This document shows, piece by piece, positions 53,569 to 63,538 of a stretch of 64,000 nucleotides of DNA (within the stretch, counting starts at the first letter, position 1; every line of letters starts with the position of its first letter). Below the pieces are notes generated by a model. It saw only the letters and a list, made by a program, of their open reading frames with translations. It searched no databases and was not told the DNA's origin. The stretch lies in contig NZ_JAQBNR010000068.1 in the NCBI RefSeq assembly GCF_028288465.1, positions 1 through 64,000 on the forward strand. Direction: 5' to 3'. A program made the position numbers and the translations under genes. The stretch is from Ferruginibacter sp. (GTDB lineage: Bacteria; Bacteroidota; Bacteroidia; Chitinophagales; Chitinophagaceae).

Positions 53569-54261
53569 CTAACTGAGTTTCTTGATCTTAATATTTCTGA
53601 AATAAATAGGAGCACCCGCATGTTTTCCCTGGAAGCCGATATAACCATGCAGCGGCAGCGTAGCCATCGGGTTGGGCAGCCAGGCAGGTACTTCCGAGCC
53701 GTCGGGATTTGTTTTGGCAGAAGTAAACAACTCCATATTGCATTCGTTTACCAGCGTTCCGTTTAACACAATCCAGATCATTTTTCCACGGCAGGTAATG
53801 GTAAAATGATTCCATTCACCCGGATGTTTTAGTGACTTATTGGTGGCGGGTTTATGACCGAACACAGCACCACATTGCCAGTTGGGTGATACGTTGCTCC
53901 ATTCTTTTGAATAATCATCCGCAATCTGTATTTCAACGGAGTGCGGTATCCAGTCTTTAATATCCGTAGCATGCACTATCACGCCACTATTGGTTCCTTC
54001 AGCTGTTTGAAATTCCAGGTCAACCACAAAATCATCATACTGATCTTTGCTCCACAATGCTTCATCTTTTGACGCGGTAAAAATACCGGCAGAATCTTTC
54101 CATACACCTGCAGGGAAAACAGCGTTGGTGAGGCCTTTTGTAAAAACATCCTGCCAGCCTTTTTCTTTTGTATTGGGATGAATGTAAGCTGTATCCTGTG
54201 CCGCTACTTTTGTAACAGAGCAACAACAAAAGCCAAGGACAAGCAGTGTGATTTTTTTCAT
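53569..54261 (-). CDS. Secreted DUF1080 protein (3-keto-disaccharide hydrolase-like)
   Basis: A 230-aa exported protein. The start MKKITLLVLGFCCCSV is chosen over a frame eight codons longer because it opens a standard signal peptide (cleavage near VAAQDT). The mature part is a concanavalin-like beta-sandwich of the DUF1080 family: WQDVFTKGLTNAVFPAG, DDFVVDLEFQTAEGTNSGV, PHSVEIQIADDY, HPGEWNHFTITCRG, LNGTLVNECNM and LHGYIGFQGKHAGAPIYFRN. Characterised relatives hydrolyse 3-keto-disaccharides; a role in sugar use alongside the sorbosone-type dehydrogenase is possible but unproven. Confidence 0.82.
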   Translation of the reverse strand: MKKITLLVLGFCCCSVTKVAAQDTAYIHPNTKEKGWQDVFTKGLTNAVFPAGVWKDSAGIFTASKDEALWSKDQYDDFVVDLEFQTAEGTNSGVIVHATDIKDWIPHSVEIQIADDYSKEWSNVSPNWQCGAVFGHKPATNKSLKHPGEWNHFTITCRGKMIWIVLNGTLVNECNMELFTSAKTNPDGSEVPAWLPNPMATLPLHGYIGFQGKHAGAPIYFRNIKIKKLS

Positions 54262-54285
54262 ATTGCAATTTTTTAAACCGTTCAA

Positions 54286-54582
54286 CTAAAGATAGCACAT
54301 CTTGATAAAATAGGCTTCAATGATTCCAATTTGCATACGCATTAATACCGGGAGTGAATGTTGAAAAAGAGTTGCATGTTGTTCTTCCTAAACTGGGCGT
54401 CATAATGAATAACTCAGCGGGGACACCGGATTAATAAGACAGTTTCAGTAACTGACCGGACTTTATCTTTTACTTTTTTCGTTTAAAAAATGCAGGCCAA
54501 TTTGCCAGTTTAAAAAAATCTTGCTATTTTAATTGTCAGTTTCAGATGCCATTACACATTTACGATTGCCAAATCTACCGCC
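54286..54582. other. 297-bp divergent intergenic region
   Basis: Lies between the DUF1080 gene (-) and the small membrane protein gene (+). It must hold both promoters, but no element could be assigned with confidence. No repeat from the other families is seen. Confidence 0.35.
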
Positions 54583-54912
54583 ATGTCAGATACTTTAACA
54601 GTTGATCTTACTATTATTCAGCAATGGATAGCCGCTAAACTGGAACCAGAAATCGTAGAACAAAAATTAAAAGAAAGCGGGCTGGATGCAGCTTCCATCA
54701 GCACTCATTTAAGGGCGTTCAGAAAATTAAAGAATGCTAAAAAATTGCAGGCAGGGTTTATTTGTATGGCAGCAGGCGCTTTTCTGGGCTTTGTAAGTTG
54801 TCTGCTTACCATCCTAAATCCTTTTCCTGATTTGTACAATGTTATTTTATTCGGACTTACTTCCGTAGCCATTTGCATAATTTGCCTGGGGATGTACCTG
54901 GTATTTGAGTAA
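54583..54912 (+). CDS. Small membrane protein of unknown function
   Basis: A 109-aa protein. An N-terminal soluble part of about 50 residues is predicted helical (IIQQWIAAKLEPEIVEQKLK, ISTHLRAFRKLKNAKKLQ). Two membrane helices follow at about 57-78 (GFICMAAGAFLGFVSCLLTI) and 88-107 (ILFGLTSVAICIICLGMYLV). No family recognised. The start ATGTCAGATACT is well placed and codon use matches the neighbours. It stands alone. Confidence 0.65.
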   Translation: MSDTLTVDLTIIQQWIAAKLEPEIVEQKLKESGLDAASISTHLRAFRKLKNAKKLQAGFICMAAGAFLGFVSCLLTILNPFPDLYNVILFGLTSVAICIICLGMYLVFE

Positions 54913-55093
54913 CGTAAACTGAATCCGCAAAGTTTTACCTGGAGCTCTTAGCGGGATACGCCTGAATTGAGTTTCATTCCATTTTATAAAAAAGATAGTT
55001 GTTTAAATGAATTGTAGCAAGGAATTTGCTTTACAGGGCATTGCACAAGTTAATTTCAAAATTGGTTCAATCATTATTTAAAACAATATCAGT

Positions 55094-55582
55094 ATGAAAA
55101 CAAGTATTCTTTTAGTGGCAGGGTTAATAAGTTCAATGCTGCTGCAGGCTCAGCTTAAGACCACTGTCGTTTGTCCGCCATTTGACGTGGATGTGCTGGA
55201 AGGAACCGTGAACCGGTTATTTACTTATTCAACCCTGGCAGATGTTGAAAAACAATTCCCATGTTTTACCAGTGCCACGCCTGAAACCAATGGCAGCACC
55301 TGTGGCGGTGTTTTTTTTAAAGACAAAGACATTTCTTTTTTTACTGAAAGGAATTATATAGAGATCGGGGCACATTTTAAAGGCAAGCTAAGCATTCCGC
55401 TGATAGGGGCTGCAAGAACCAGTTTATTTAATGTGCTGGGTAACCCTTCTATAAAAGATGTAACCTGGGATGCTTACCAAACCAAATACGGCATCCTGAT
55501 TGTATATTTCGACAAGGCTTCAAAAATCAACAAAATACAAATGAGCAACCGCAATGCAGCCACATTGAAATTGTGTGAATAG
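55094..55582 (+). CDS. Secreted protein of unknown function
   Basis: A 162-aa protein with a signal peptide (MKTSILLVAGLISSMLLQA, cleaved before QLKT). The mature part has four cysteines (VVCPPFD, FPCFTS, STCGG and the C-terminal LCE), which could form two disulfides. It ends in an alpha/beta pattern (SIPLIGAARTSLFNVLG and YGILIVYFDKASKINKIQMS). No family recognised. The gene is convergent with the MORN protein gene. Confidence 0.65.
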   Translation: MKTSILLVAGLISSMLLQAQLKTTVVCPPFDVDVLEGTVNRLFTYSTLADVEKQFPCFTSATPETNGSTCGGVFFKDKDISFFTERNYIEIGAHFKGKLSIPLIGAARTSLFNVLGNPSIKDVTWDAYQTKYGILIVYFDKASKINKIQMSNRNAATLKLCE

Positions 55583-55620
55583 AGGAGGGGAGCGGGGTTT
55601 ATCGTTTTCAGACTGGAATA

Positions 55621-56349
55621 TTACTTATTTACATACAACCGTACCGACCAGGTGGCCGCTTTATACAGGTTCAGCGTAAAGTTGTTTCCGTTCGACATGG
55701 TGACGTATAACTTTACGGGGAACCTGTCAATATCATATGTAACATGAAACCTGGTAGGCGTTTCTACTGTAGATAACTTTCTTATGATCGCCTGGTCACC
55801 CGCAACAATATCTTCCAGTCTTAAAACATAGCCTGGCTGTCCCTGGAAATCGGAAGGAACACCGGTTGGAGAACCTGAAGTTGTAGATATTTCAAAGCTG
55901 ATGGTGCGGCCCGACTGAGGTGTAGCTTTAATCTCATACCGGTCAAACATGGTGGCGCCGTTAAAATCGTAGGTTTTATAATCTTTACCACGGTAAGTAT
56001 TGCCGCTCCAGAACCCTTTGATGGTGCTGTCAGCTTTTCCATTGTGCATATAATGCGTTTCGCCTTTGCCTTCCATTTGGCCGTCCTGGAAAAAGCCGGC
56101 ATGGTAAGTACTGTCGTCATAATAATAAACGCCGGCGCCGTTTGGTTTGCCATTCGCAAATGTGCCTTTATAATGATGCTGGCCGAAGGCTTCGCCCTGG
56201 CCGGTGGCAAGGCCGTTTTTACACTCACCTGTGTAGCGCATATTCAATGTTGGAGTAAGTACTTTACAGGCCTGGGAGGAATCCTGTGCGGCAATCACAC
56301 CGCACTGGAGCAGTAAAACTAAAAGAAGGATTGAAAAGCTATTTTTCAT
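55621..56349 (-). CDS. Secreted MORN-repeat protein
   Basis: A 242-aa protein with a signal peptide (MKNSFSILLLVLLLQCGVIA, then AQDSSQ). Residues about 38-125 contain four or five MORN-type repeats: YTGECKNGLATGQGEA, YKGTFANGKPNGAGVYYY, YHAGFFQDGQMEGKGETHY and a looser IKGFWSGNTYRG. A C-terminal beta-rich region of about 110 residues has no recognised family. MORN repeats often mediate membrane or protein contacts; no enzyme signature is seen. The protein likely sits in the periplasm or on the surface. Confidence 0.75.
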   Translation of the reverse strand: MKNSFSILLLVLLLQCGVIAAQDSSQACKVLTPTLNMRYTGECKNGLATGQGEAFGQHHYKGTFANGKPNGAGVYYYDDSTYHAGFFQDGQMEGKGETHYMHNGKADSTIKGFWSGNTYRGKDYKTYDFNGATMFDRYEIKATPQSGRTISFEISTTSGSPTGVPSDFQGQPGYVLRLEDIVAGDQAIIRKLSTVETPTRFHVTYDIDRFPVKLYVTMSNGNNFTLNLYKAATWSVRLYVNK

Positions 56350-56638
56350 ATGACAATGGGTTAGCGAAGAGAATCAGCTGCGCATTTTTTAAAGATAATG
56401 ATTATTACGATTAGCCGGATAATACGCTCAACTCATAAGCAGGCCGGCTAATCAGGTTGAAGGAAAACAGGTGCACGTTATGTTCATCCGGAAGATGAAA
56501 TTGGTAGCCATCCTGTAGATTTTTTCTAAGAATTCACCTTGCCGGTTCAAAAACTTTTACCCAAAAAATGATTTCTGTATTTATCTATGCAATAAATGTC
56601 TGGTTTCCTGTAATTTCGCAATCCTAAAATTAAACTAC
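56350..56638. other. 289-bp divergent intergenic region
   Basis: Between the MORN gene (-) and the aminotransferase gene (+). A TGTAATTTCGC sequence about 25 bp before the + strand start loosely resembles the Bacteroidetes TAnnTTTG -7 box. Nothing else is assignable. Confidence 0.35.
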
Positions 56639-57829
56639 ATGCATATTTCTTCTTTATTGGATCGCTTTGCAGAACCGGAAACACTTAAAATGGCCAAACT
56701 GGGCCGCGAATTAAGGGCAAAAGGGGTTGACGTAATTGACCTTAGCCTTGGAGAACCTGATTTTGATACACCTCAGTTCATCAAGGATGCGGCTATAAAA
56801 GCTATCAACGACAACTGGAGTCATTATACTCCGGTAGCGGGTTTTGCAGATTTAAGAGAAGCAGTTTGTACCAAATTAAAACGCGACAATAACCTGGATT
56901 ATAAGCCTGAAAATATTGTTACTTCTACGGGGGCAAAACAGAGCCTGGCCAATGCCATTTTAGCTGTGGTAGACGACGGTAACGAAGTGGTAATTCCTAC
57001 ACCCTACTGGGTTACTTATTCAGAACTGGTTAAAATTGCCCGTGGTGTTGTGGTGCAGGTAAGTACCAGCCTGGAAAGTGGTTTTAAAGTTACACCCGAA
57101 CAACTGGAAGCAGCCATTACGGATAAAACAACCTTGTTCATGTTTTCCTCTCCCTGCAACCCATCCGGCGCAGTGTATAGCAAAGCGGAACTGGAAGGTC
57201 TGGCCAACGTGTTAAGAAAATACCCGAATGTTTATATCATTGCAGATGAGATTTACGAATACATCAATTTTGTAGGCAAGCACGAAAGCATTGCGCAATT
57301 TACCGACCTGAAAGAAAGGATTATCCTGATCAATGGTCTGAGTAAGGGTTTTGCCATGACCGGCTGGCGCCTGGGCTATATCGCGGCCAATGTGGAAGTA
57401 GCTAAGGCATGCGAAAAATTACAGGGCCAGTTCACAAGTGCCACTTGTTCTATCACCCAAAAAGCCGCAGTAGCAGCATTAACCGGTGATCTGAAACCTT
57501 CTATGGATATGACGACTGAATTTACCCGCAGAAGGGCTAAAGTAATGGAAATAATTAAAGATGTTCCTGGCATTAAATGCAGCGAACCGGAAGGCGCCTT
57601 TTATATTTTTCCTGATGTATCTTCTTATTTTGGTAAATCAGACGGTGAAAATGTAATTACCAATTCGGCCGATTTTTCGATGTACCTGTTAAATACAGCG
57701 CATGTATCTTCTGTAATGGGGGATGCGTTTGGCGAGCCAAAATGTGTTCGCTTTTCTTTCGCCAACAGCATGACAAACATTGAAAGAGCCTGGGTACGGA
57801 TTATTGATGCGTTGGCTAAATTGAAATAA
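56639..57829 (+). CDS. Class I/II pyridoxal-phosphate aminotransferase (aspartate aminotransferase-like)
   Basis: A 396-aa cytoplasmic PLP enzyme of fold type I, subgroup Igamma by pattern. DLSLGEPDFDTP at 34-45, substrate-binding region SSPCNPSG with N174, D203 in IADEIYEY, Schiff-base Lys236 in INGLSKGFAMTGWRLGY, R244, and the C-terminal VRFSFANSM with the carboxylate-binding Arg. It probably transfers amino groups between aspartate and 2-oxoglutarate; exact specificity (Asp, prephenate or other) is not decidable from motifs alone. Followed by a strong terminator. Confidence 0.88.
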   Translation: MHISSLLDRFAEPETLKMAKLGRELRAKGVDVIDLSLGEPDFDTPQFIKDAAIKAINDNWSHYTPVAGFADLREAVCTKLKRDNNLDYKPENIVTSTGAKQSLANAILAVVDDGNEVVIPTPYWVTYSELVKIARGVVVQVSTSLESGFKVTPEQLEAAITDKTTLFMFSSPCNPSGAVYSKAELEGLANVLRKYPNVYIIADEIYEYINFVGKHESIAQFTDLKERIILINGLSKGFAMTGWRLGYIAANVEVAKACEKLQGQFTSATCSITQKAAVAALTGDLKPSMDMTTEFTRRRAKVMEIIKDVPGIKCSEPEGAFYIFPDVSSYFGKSDGENVITNSADFSMYLLNTAHVSSVMGDAFGEPKCVRFSFANSMTNIERAWVRIIDALAKLK

Positions 57830-57877
57830 GCGTAAAGCTGAAGGCTGAAAGCATACAGCTTAAGGCAAAAAGATAAC

Positions 57878-57925
57878 AAAAGGCGGAAGACAGTCTCAAA
57901 ATGGACATGTCTTCCGCCTTTGTAT
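57878..57925. terminator. Strong hairpin terminator, aminotransferase gene / coaE
   Basis: AAAGGCGGAAGAC pairs perfectly with GTCTTCCGCCTTT (13 bp) around a 17-nt loop, and T/A-rich sequence follows on both sides. It lies 49 bp after the aminotransferase stop and 27 bp beyond the coaE stop on the other strand. It is framed by AGCTGAAGGCTGAAAGC (57835-57852) and its complementary relatives (57943-57970). Confidence 0.8.
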
Positions 57926-57951
57926 TTGCACAAGCATTCAGATTTCAGCCT

Positions 57952-58572
57952 TTAGCCTTCAGCTTTCAGCCTTTTGCTTTTGCTTCCGGCTTCCTCCCTT
58001 AAAATCGCATCCAGCTTTAACACCTGTGGTATCAAAAGTTCCTGCTCATCGTTGTTGATTATATAATCACATAAACGCATTTTGTCATCTTCGTTCATTT
58101 GCTTGTTTAGCCGGGCTGTAACCTCTTGTTCGGTTATACCATCTCTTTGCATTACCCGTTGTATCCGCAGGGGCGCAGGGGCAAATACACCGATTACTTT
58201 ATCCAGCCATTTTTCGGCGCCGCTTTCAAATATCAGGGCGGCCTCTTTGATGGCATAGGGAGCGGTTTGTTGCTGCATCCATTTGTCCGCATCGGCAATG
58301 GTAGCGGGATGTACAATGCTGTTTAGCAAGGTAAGCTGCGCCGGGTTATTAAACACTTTCTCTGCAATGAATGGTCTGTTCAATGTGCCGTTCCTATAGC
58401 TATCTGTGCCAAATGCGCCGATAATTTTTGCTTTAAGATGCTCATCTTCATTCATCAATTTTTTGGCAGCATCATCTGCATACAAAACGGGGATGCCCAG
58501 CAACCCGAATATCTTTGCAACCGTGCTCTTACCACTGCCGATGCCACCTGTTATGCCAACTTTTAAAATCAA
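57952..58572 (-). CDS. coaE: Dephospho-CoA kinase
   Basis: A 206-aa enzyme for the last step of coenzyme A synthesis. P-loop GGIGSGKST at residues 9-17, ADDAAKKLM (substrate region), AALIFESGAEKWLDKVIGV and QRVMQRDGITEQEV with the lid. The start is set at a TTG giving MILKVGITGG: it yields the normal family length, whereas an ATG 27 codons upstream (58653) runs through a GATAATT-type intergenic repeat. The last residues (SKSKRLKAEG) are encoded by AGCTGAAGGCTGAAAGC-type repeat DNA, suggesting that the repeat extended the C-terminus. It is part of the nusB-DUF1573-yajC-coaE neighbourhood common in Bacteroidetes. Confidence 0.88.
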   Translation of the reverse strand: MILKVGITGGIGSGKSTVAKIFGLLGIPVLYADDAAKKLMNEDEHLKAKIIGAFGTDSYRNGTLNRPFIAEKVFNNPAQLTLLNSIVHPATIADADKWMQQQTAPYAIKEAALIFESGAEKWLDKVIGVFAPAPLRIQRVMQRDGITEQEVTARLNKQMNEDDKMRLCDYIINNDEQELLIPQVLKLDAILREEAGSKSKRLKAEG

Positions 58573-58577
58573 GTGAA

Positions 58578-58620
58578 GGAATTTTAAAGGATAATTTTTT
58601 AGTAGATGATTGATAATTAA
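58578..58620. repeat. GGATAATT / GATTGATAATTA repeat upstream of coaE
   Basis: AAAGGATAATTTTTTAGTAG followed by ATGATTGATAATTAAA, very like 36276-36306 after permease copy 13. It argues against translation from the upstream ATG of coaE. Confidence 0.5.
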
Positions 58621-58665
58621 AGCGCCTGTATTTTTATTTGCAGCATTTCCCACAATGCCGGCAGC

Positions 58666-58700
58666 TAAAAAAACCGGTCGTAAAACGACCGGTTAAAATT
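58666..58700 (-). terminator. Rho-independent terminator of yajC
   Basis: On the - strand AACCGGTCG, loop TTTTA, CGACCGGTT followed directly by a T-run. Perfect 9-bp stem, about 50 bp after the yajC stop. It separates yajC from coaE transcriptionally. Confidence 0.85.
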
Positions 58701-58749
58701 ATTAATTAAATATTGTATTCCTGTATTAATTCCCTTTCCGGGAACGAGA

Positions 58750-59091
58750 CTATGCTTTTGTTTCAGCTGCGGGCTTATTGATCGCTGCAGTCATTTCCAT
58801 ACTTACTGTGCTCTTCTCAATTTTAAGATAACTGCCCGGGCTCACTTCAAGGCTCAGGGTACCGTCTTCGTTTACTTTATTAACCGTGCCATGTATGCCG
58901 GCGATGGTTACTACTTTATCGCCTTTTTTAAGATCGGATATAAAGGTTTTTTGTTGCTTTGCTTTTTTAGCCTGCGGACGAATCATAAACATCCAGAAAA
59001 CTAAAATCATCAGGCCCATAAAAATTAAAGAAAAACTGCTGCTGCCTTTTCCCTGGGGATCCATCATCAAAAAAATACTAAGTGAATGCAT
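58750..59091 (-). CDS. yajC: Preprotein translocase accessory subunit YajC
   Basis: A 113-aa inner-membrane protein that joins SecD/SecF and the Sec translocon. One TM at about residues 18-36 (SSFSLIFMGLMILVFWMFMI), then the hallmark RPQAKKAKQQKTFISDLKKG, DKVVTIAGIHGTVNKV and SLEVSPGSYLKIEKSTV. The length is typical. It is downstream of the DUF1573 gene with a 36-bp gap. Confidence 0.92.
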   Translation of the reverse strand: MHSLSIFLMMDPQGKGSSSFSLIFMGLMILVFWMFMIRPQAKKAKQQKTFISDLKKGDKVVTIAGIHGTVNKVNEDGTLSLEVSPGSYLKIEKSTVSMEMTAAINKPAAETKA

Positions 59092-59127
59092 GTGTTGTGA
59101 AATTGATTATTAAAAATGAAATGTTTT

Positions 59128-59562
59128 TTATTTTTTGGCTGTGATATCTCCCCTTAAAACTAAGGGAGGAAACGCAGGGTTGGCATTCGAAATTACGGTG
59201 ATCGTTTTTTCATTGTGTCCCACTTTACCCTGGCTGTTAAATACAACTTTTATAAAACTTGTTTCACCGGGCATTACAGGCTTTTCAGGTTTTTCGGGAA
59301 CCGTACAACCACAGCTGGCATGGGCATTGGTAACTATCAAAGGTTTGTCACCTGAATTTTTAAACCTGAAATTATAGGATACTTTTTCTCCTTCAGTGGC
59401 AGTACCAAAATTGTAAGCGGTGTCAATAATCTGTACAGTGGTACTATCCATCGCGGCCATCTCCGCCATTGAAGCCATGCCATCTGCCACCTTATCTTTT
59501 CTCCGCACATCACAACTAACAATACTGGTACTTATCAAAAAGAACAAAACATATTTTTTCAT
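59128..59562 (-). CDS. DUF1573 lipoprotein
   Basis: A 144-aa exported lipoprotein: MKKYVLFFLISTSIVSC with lipobox IVSC (Cys17). The mature domain is the Ig-like DUF1573 fold: DTAYNFGTATEGEKVSYNF, FKNSGDKPLIVTNAHASCGC, TVPEKPEKPVMPGE and GHNEKTITVISNANP. The SCGCT pair is typical. The function of the family is not known. The gene is conserved next to nusB and yajC in Bacteroidetes. The gap to nusB (108 bp) holds ACTTATAACT direct repeats near 59639-59669. Confidence 0.88.
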   Translation of the reverse strand: MKKYVLFFLISTSIVSCDVRRKDKVADGMASMAEMAAMDSTTVQIIDTAYNFGTATEGEKVSYNFRFKNSGDKPLIVTNAHASCGCTVPEKPEKPVMPGETSFIKVVFNSQGKVGHNEKTITVISNANPAFPPLVLRGDITAKK

Positions 59563-59638
59563 TCGTAGTTTTTTGCAAAGTTATATCTATAATGGTAAAA
59601 AGCCGGAAGCAAAGTTAGGCGTCAATAAATCGGTAAAA

Positions 59639-59669
59639 ACTTATAACTCATCACTTATAACTTATAACT
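59639..59669. repeat. ACTTATAACT short direct repeats
   Basis: AACTTATAACTCATCACTTA and TAACTTATAACTG: three near-copies of a 10-mer just after the nusB stop on the - strand. A simple repeat of unknown role. Confidence 0.5.
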
Positions 59670-59670
59670 G

Positions 59671-60603
59671 TTAAAGCGTGCTGTTCTTAAATGTCTTCTT
59701 GTTAATCTTTCCTTCTGCACTCAGCTCTTTATGAATATTATCCAGGATGCCATTGATAAACTGGCCGCTCTGCGGCGTACTGTATTCTTTTGCAAGATCA
59801 ATGTATTCGTTGATGGTTACCCTGGTAGGAATAGTTTCAAAAAATAGAAACTCACAAATGCCCATCTGGATAATGATCAGGTCGAGGGCGGCAATACGGT
59901 CTGCATCCCAGTTTTTTAACTTTGGCTTCAGCAATTCCATACTCACTTCTTTTTTCTCCAGCGTGGTTTCCAGCAGGCCTTTTGCAAAGTCCCACTTTTC
60001 CCTGCTTACAAATTCATTGAAATTATAACTGCCGGGCTTTTGTAAAAAATTCAGCATCAGAATGTTCATCATTTCCGCATCATCATCCCAGTTAATAAAA
60101 TGTTCTTCTACATGGCTGATGAAATTTTCGTTGGGCAGCATCAGGTTAGTGAATATGAATTCAAGGATATCTTTTTCTGATTTCTTATCCCTGCTTTGTG
60201 CTTCCGTGTAATCGGCGTATTCTTCAGACTGGGCCAGCGCCTGGTAGGTCTTTTTCAGCAATTCCTCATCCATCATCAGCTGCGGCTTGGTTTCAGCACA
60301 TGCCGCCGCATAACCAGGTTCTTCCACAATTTTCCAGAGTAACTCGTTACCGGCTATTTTGGTATTGATATTCAGGTCCTGTTCGGAAGGTAAATGTTTG
60401 GATGCTTTTTTGAGTGCGTCTTTCTCGGAGTACCGGGCTACTTCGCTTACAAAGTAAACGAGGTAAACAAATAATTTACGGCTCTGGTCTATTTGTTTTC
60501 TTAAAAGGCGAACGGCCTCTGCAGGAGCTACTTCATTGCTCATACTGTCAATTGTGTACAGGCTCTGCATTACCTTAACCCGTATATTTCGTCTGCTGAT
60601 CAT
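59671..60603 (-). CDS. nusB: Transcription antitermination factor NusB
   Basis: A 310-aa protein, about twice the proteobacterial length but normal for Bacteroidetes. The N-terminus MISRRNIRVKVMQSLYTID and the C-terminal helical core with LDLIIIQMGICEFLFFETIP, then TRVTINEYIDLAKEYSTPQS and GQFINGILDNI, are diagnostic. NusB with NusE binds boxA RNA in rRNA operons. First gene of the - strand cluster. It diverges from groES; the 283-bp gap holds both promoters. Confidence 0.93.
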   Translation of the reverse strand: MISRRNIRVKVMQSLYTIDSMSNEVAPAEAVRLLRKQIDQSRKLFVYLVYFVSEVARYSEKDALKKASKHLPSEQDLNINTKIAGNELLWKIVEEPGYAAACAETKPQLMMDEELLKKTYQALAQSEEYADYTEAQSRDKKSEKDILEFIFTNLMLPNENFISHVEEHFINWDDDAEMMNILMLNFLQKPGSYNFNEFVSREKWDFAKGLLETTLEKKEVSMELLKPKLKNWDADRIAALDLIIIQMGICEFLFFETIPTRVTINEYIDLAKEYSTPQSGQFINGILDNIHKELSAEGKINKKTFKNSTL

Positions 60604-60757
60604 GCTAAAAGAACTTTATTTGGATGGCAAATTTAAGGGATTAAAATTTGGCAACCCAAACTAGCGGCGGCAAACCAATCCAGCGGCGGTCGACACAGGT
60701 AGCTATTATAGCAGCAAACTGTCCGGCCTATGAAAAAATGTCTGCCAATACCTGTCT

Positions 60758-60823
60758 TATTACTGACAATCATCCTTGTAAACTGACAACTATGCCAATA
60801 TTCATGTTTGGTATAAAATTAGT
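60758..60823 (+). promoter_or_regulatory. Candidate groES promoter, sigma-54-like, with TGTC/GACA sites
   Basis: TGGTATAAAATTAGT at 60809-60823 keeps GG and the -12 G at sigma-54 spacing (TGGnAY-N5-TnG) but deviates in the -12 box. Upstream lie CTGTCTTATTACTGACA (about 60752-60768) and ACTGACAAC (60782-60790), possible activator or repressor sites. No CIRCE element (TTAGCACTC-N9-GAGTGCTAA) was found. The assignment is tentative. Confidence 0.35.
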
Positions 60824-60886
60824 GCAAGTGCATTGCCCGTAATAAACGAGGCATCTACTTTAAACAAACAAAAAATCAACATTATT

Positions 60887-61168
60887 ATGGCTAAGAAGTT
60901 AAACATTACGCCTTTGCATGACAGGGTGATTGTGAAACCAGCGGCTGCGGAAGAAAAATCTGCAGGAGGTATTATTATTCCTGATACAGCTAAAGAAAAA
61001 CCACAGCGTGGTATTGTAGTGGCGGCAGGTCCGGGTAAAAAAGACGAACCCGTAACTGTAAAGGCCGGAGATGCTGTATTGTATGGCAAATATTCCGGTA
61101 CAGAAATTACATTTGAAGGTGTTGAATACCTCATCATGAGAGAAAGTGATATACTGGCAATAGTTTAA
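60887..61168 (+). CDS. groES: Co-chaperonin GroES
   Basis: A 93-aa 10-kDa lid of the GroEL chamber. The start [18 protein letters not shown] is standard; a longer frame from 60833 adds 18 residues of leader. The mobile loop is [20 protein letters not shown], and [20 protein letters not shown] is typical of the C-terminal half. It is cotranscribed with groEL after 86 bp. Confidence 0.95.
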   Translation: MAKKLNITPLHDRVIVKPAAAEEKSAGGIIIPDTAKEKPQRGIVVAAGPGKKDEPVTVKAGDAVLYGKYSGTEITFEGVEYLIMRESDILAIV

Positions 61169-61236
61169 AGCGAAAATGGCTCAATGTAAAAAGTAAAGCA
61201 TTGTCTTCCTCATTTTCAAATTTTCAAATTTTTTAA

Positions 61237-62895
<1,659 letters not shown>

Positions 62896-62917
62896 TACAA
62901 CCGCATTTCAAAATATA

Positions 62918-62954
62918 AAAAATCCCCTTCAATTTTTGGAGGGGATTTTTTTGT
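62918..62954 (+). terminator. Rho-independent terminator of groESL
   Basis: AAAATCCCCT, loop TCAATTTTTGG, AGGGGATTTTTTT. Stem of 7-8 bp with a clean T-run, 25-60 bp after the groEL stop. Confidence 0.85.
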
Positions 62955-63049
62955 TTAAACGTTTGACGCCAAACTGGTATTATTAAATGGTCAGCGGTCT
63001 GTAATAAAATTATAGACCAGGTATTCACTGGCAAAGTTCTTAGGCATAT

Positions 63050-63505
63050 GTTTTAGTCCTCATTTTTTTTCTTGATACAAAAAGGAAGCAAAAGAATTAA
63101 GACTGCGAATAAAAGGCTTAAATTTTTATTCGGAGCCGTTTGAAGCGTACTTATGTCAGAAAGCGGTCGTATGAAGTTTCAGGCTTAATAGACTTGCATA
63201 AATGTAAGCGCCTCAATCCTTCCTTCGGGTTGAACACAGTAGCTGCAAAAGATGCCTCTTTCGGTTCAGTGACGGCTTTCCGGAATTCAAAAAATGCGCA
63301 GCATTCCCGATAGCTATCGGGATTTTTGAAAGAAGCAAAAGCGGCGGCGTTGCGGCTACGCAGCCCGCCGGCGGTAGAGGCGAATCTACAACCAGAAAGC
63401 TGTGCGTATTGCCTAAGGTTTGACAACAATATTTGCTTCCATAAATCATATCTTATTTTTTGATAAAAAACAAAAAATTCAGGCTGCAAATAAAAGCGTG
63501 ATCCT
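63050..63505. repeat. Repeat-bounded non-coding block
   Basis: A gene-free region between groEL and the acetyltransferase. Two direct copies of the CTTGATA-AAAA-CTGCGAATAAA element (about 63067-63113 and 63452-63499) flank a GC-richer block of about 340 bp with the palindrome TCCCGATAGCTATCGGGA at 63305-63322. Translated on the - strand it gives an open frame (63151-63594) overlapping the real acetyltransferase gene end. Its residues are repetitive in character (GGLRSRNAAAFASF), so it is treated as non-coding repeat DNA. Confidence 0.55.
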
Positions 63506-63538
63506 AAAAGATTAAAGCAAGGATGTCGATAATATTGG

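Noticed and set aside
60648-60842. 64-aa frame upstream of groES
   Set aside because: It lies in the divergent nusB-groES promoter region and overlaps the probable groES promoter.
60780-60886. CIRCE (HrcA) operator upstream of groES
   Set aside because: No TTAGCACTC / GAGTGCTAA inverted repeat is present on either strand.
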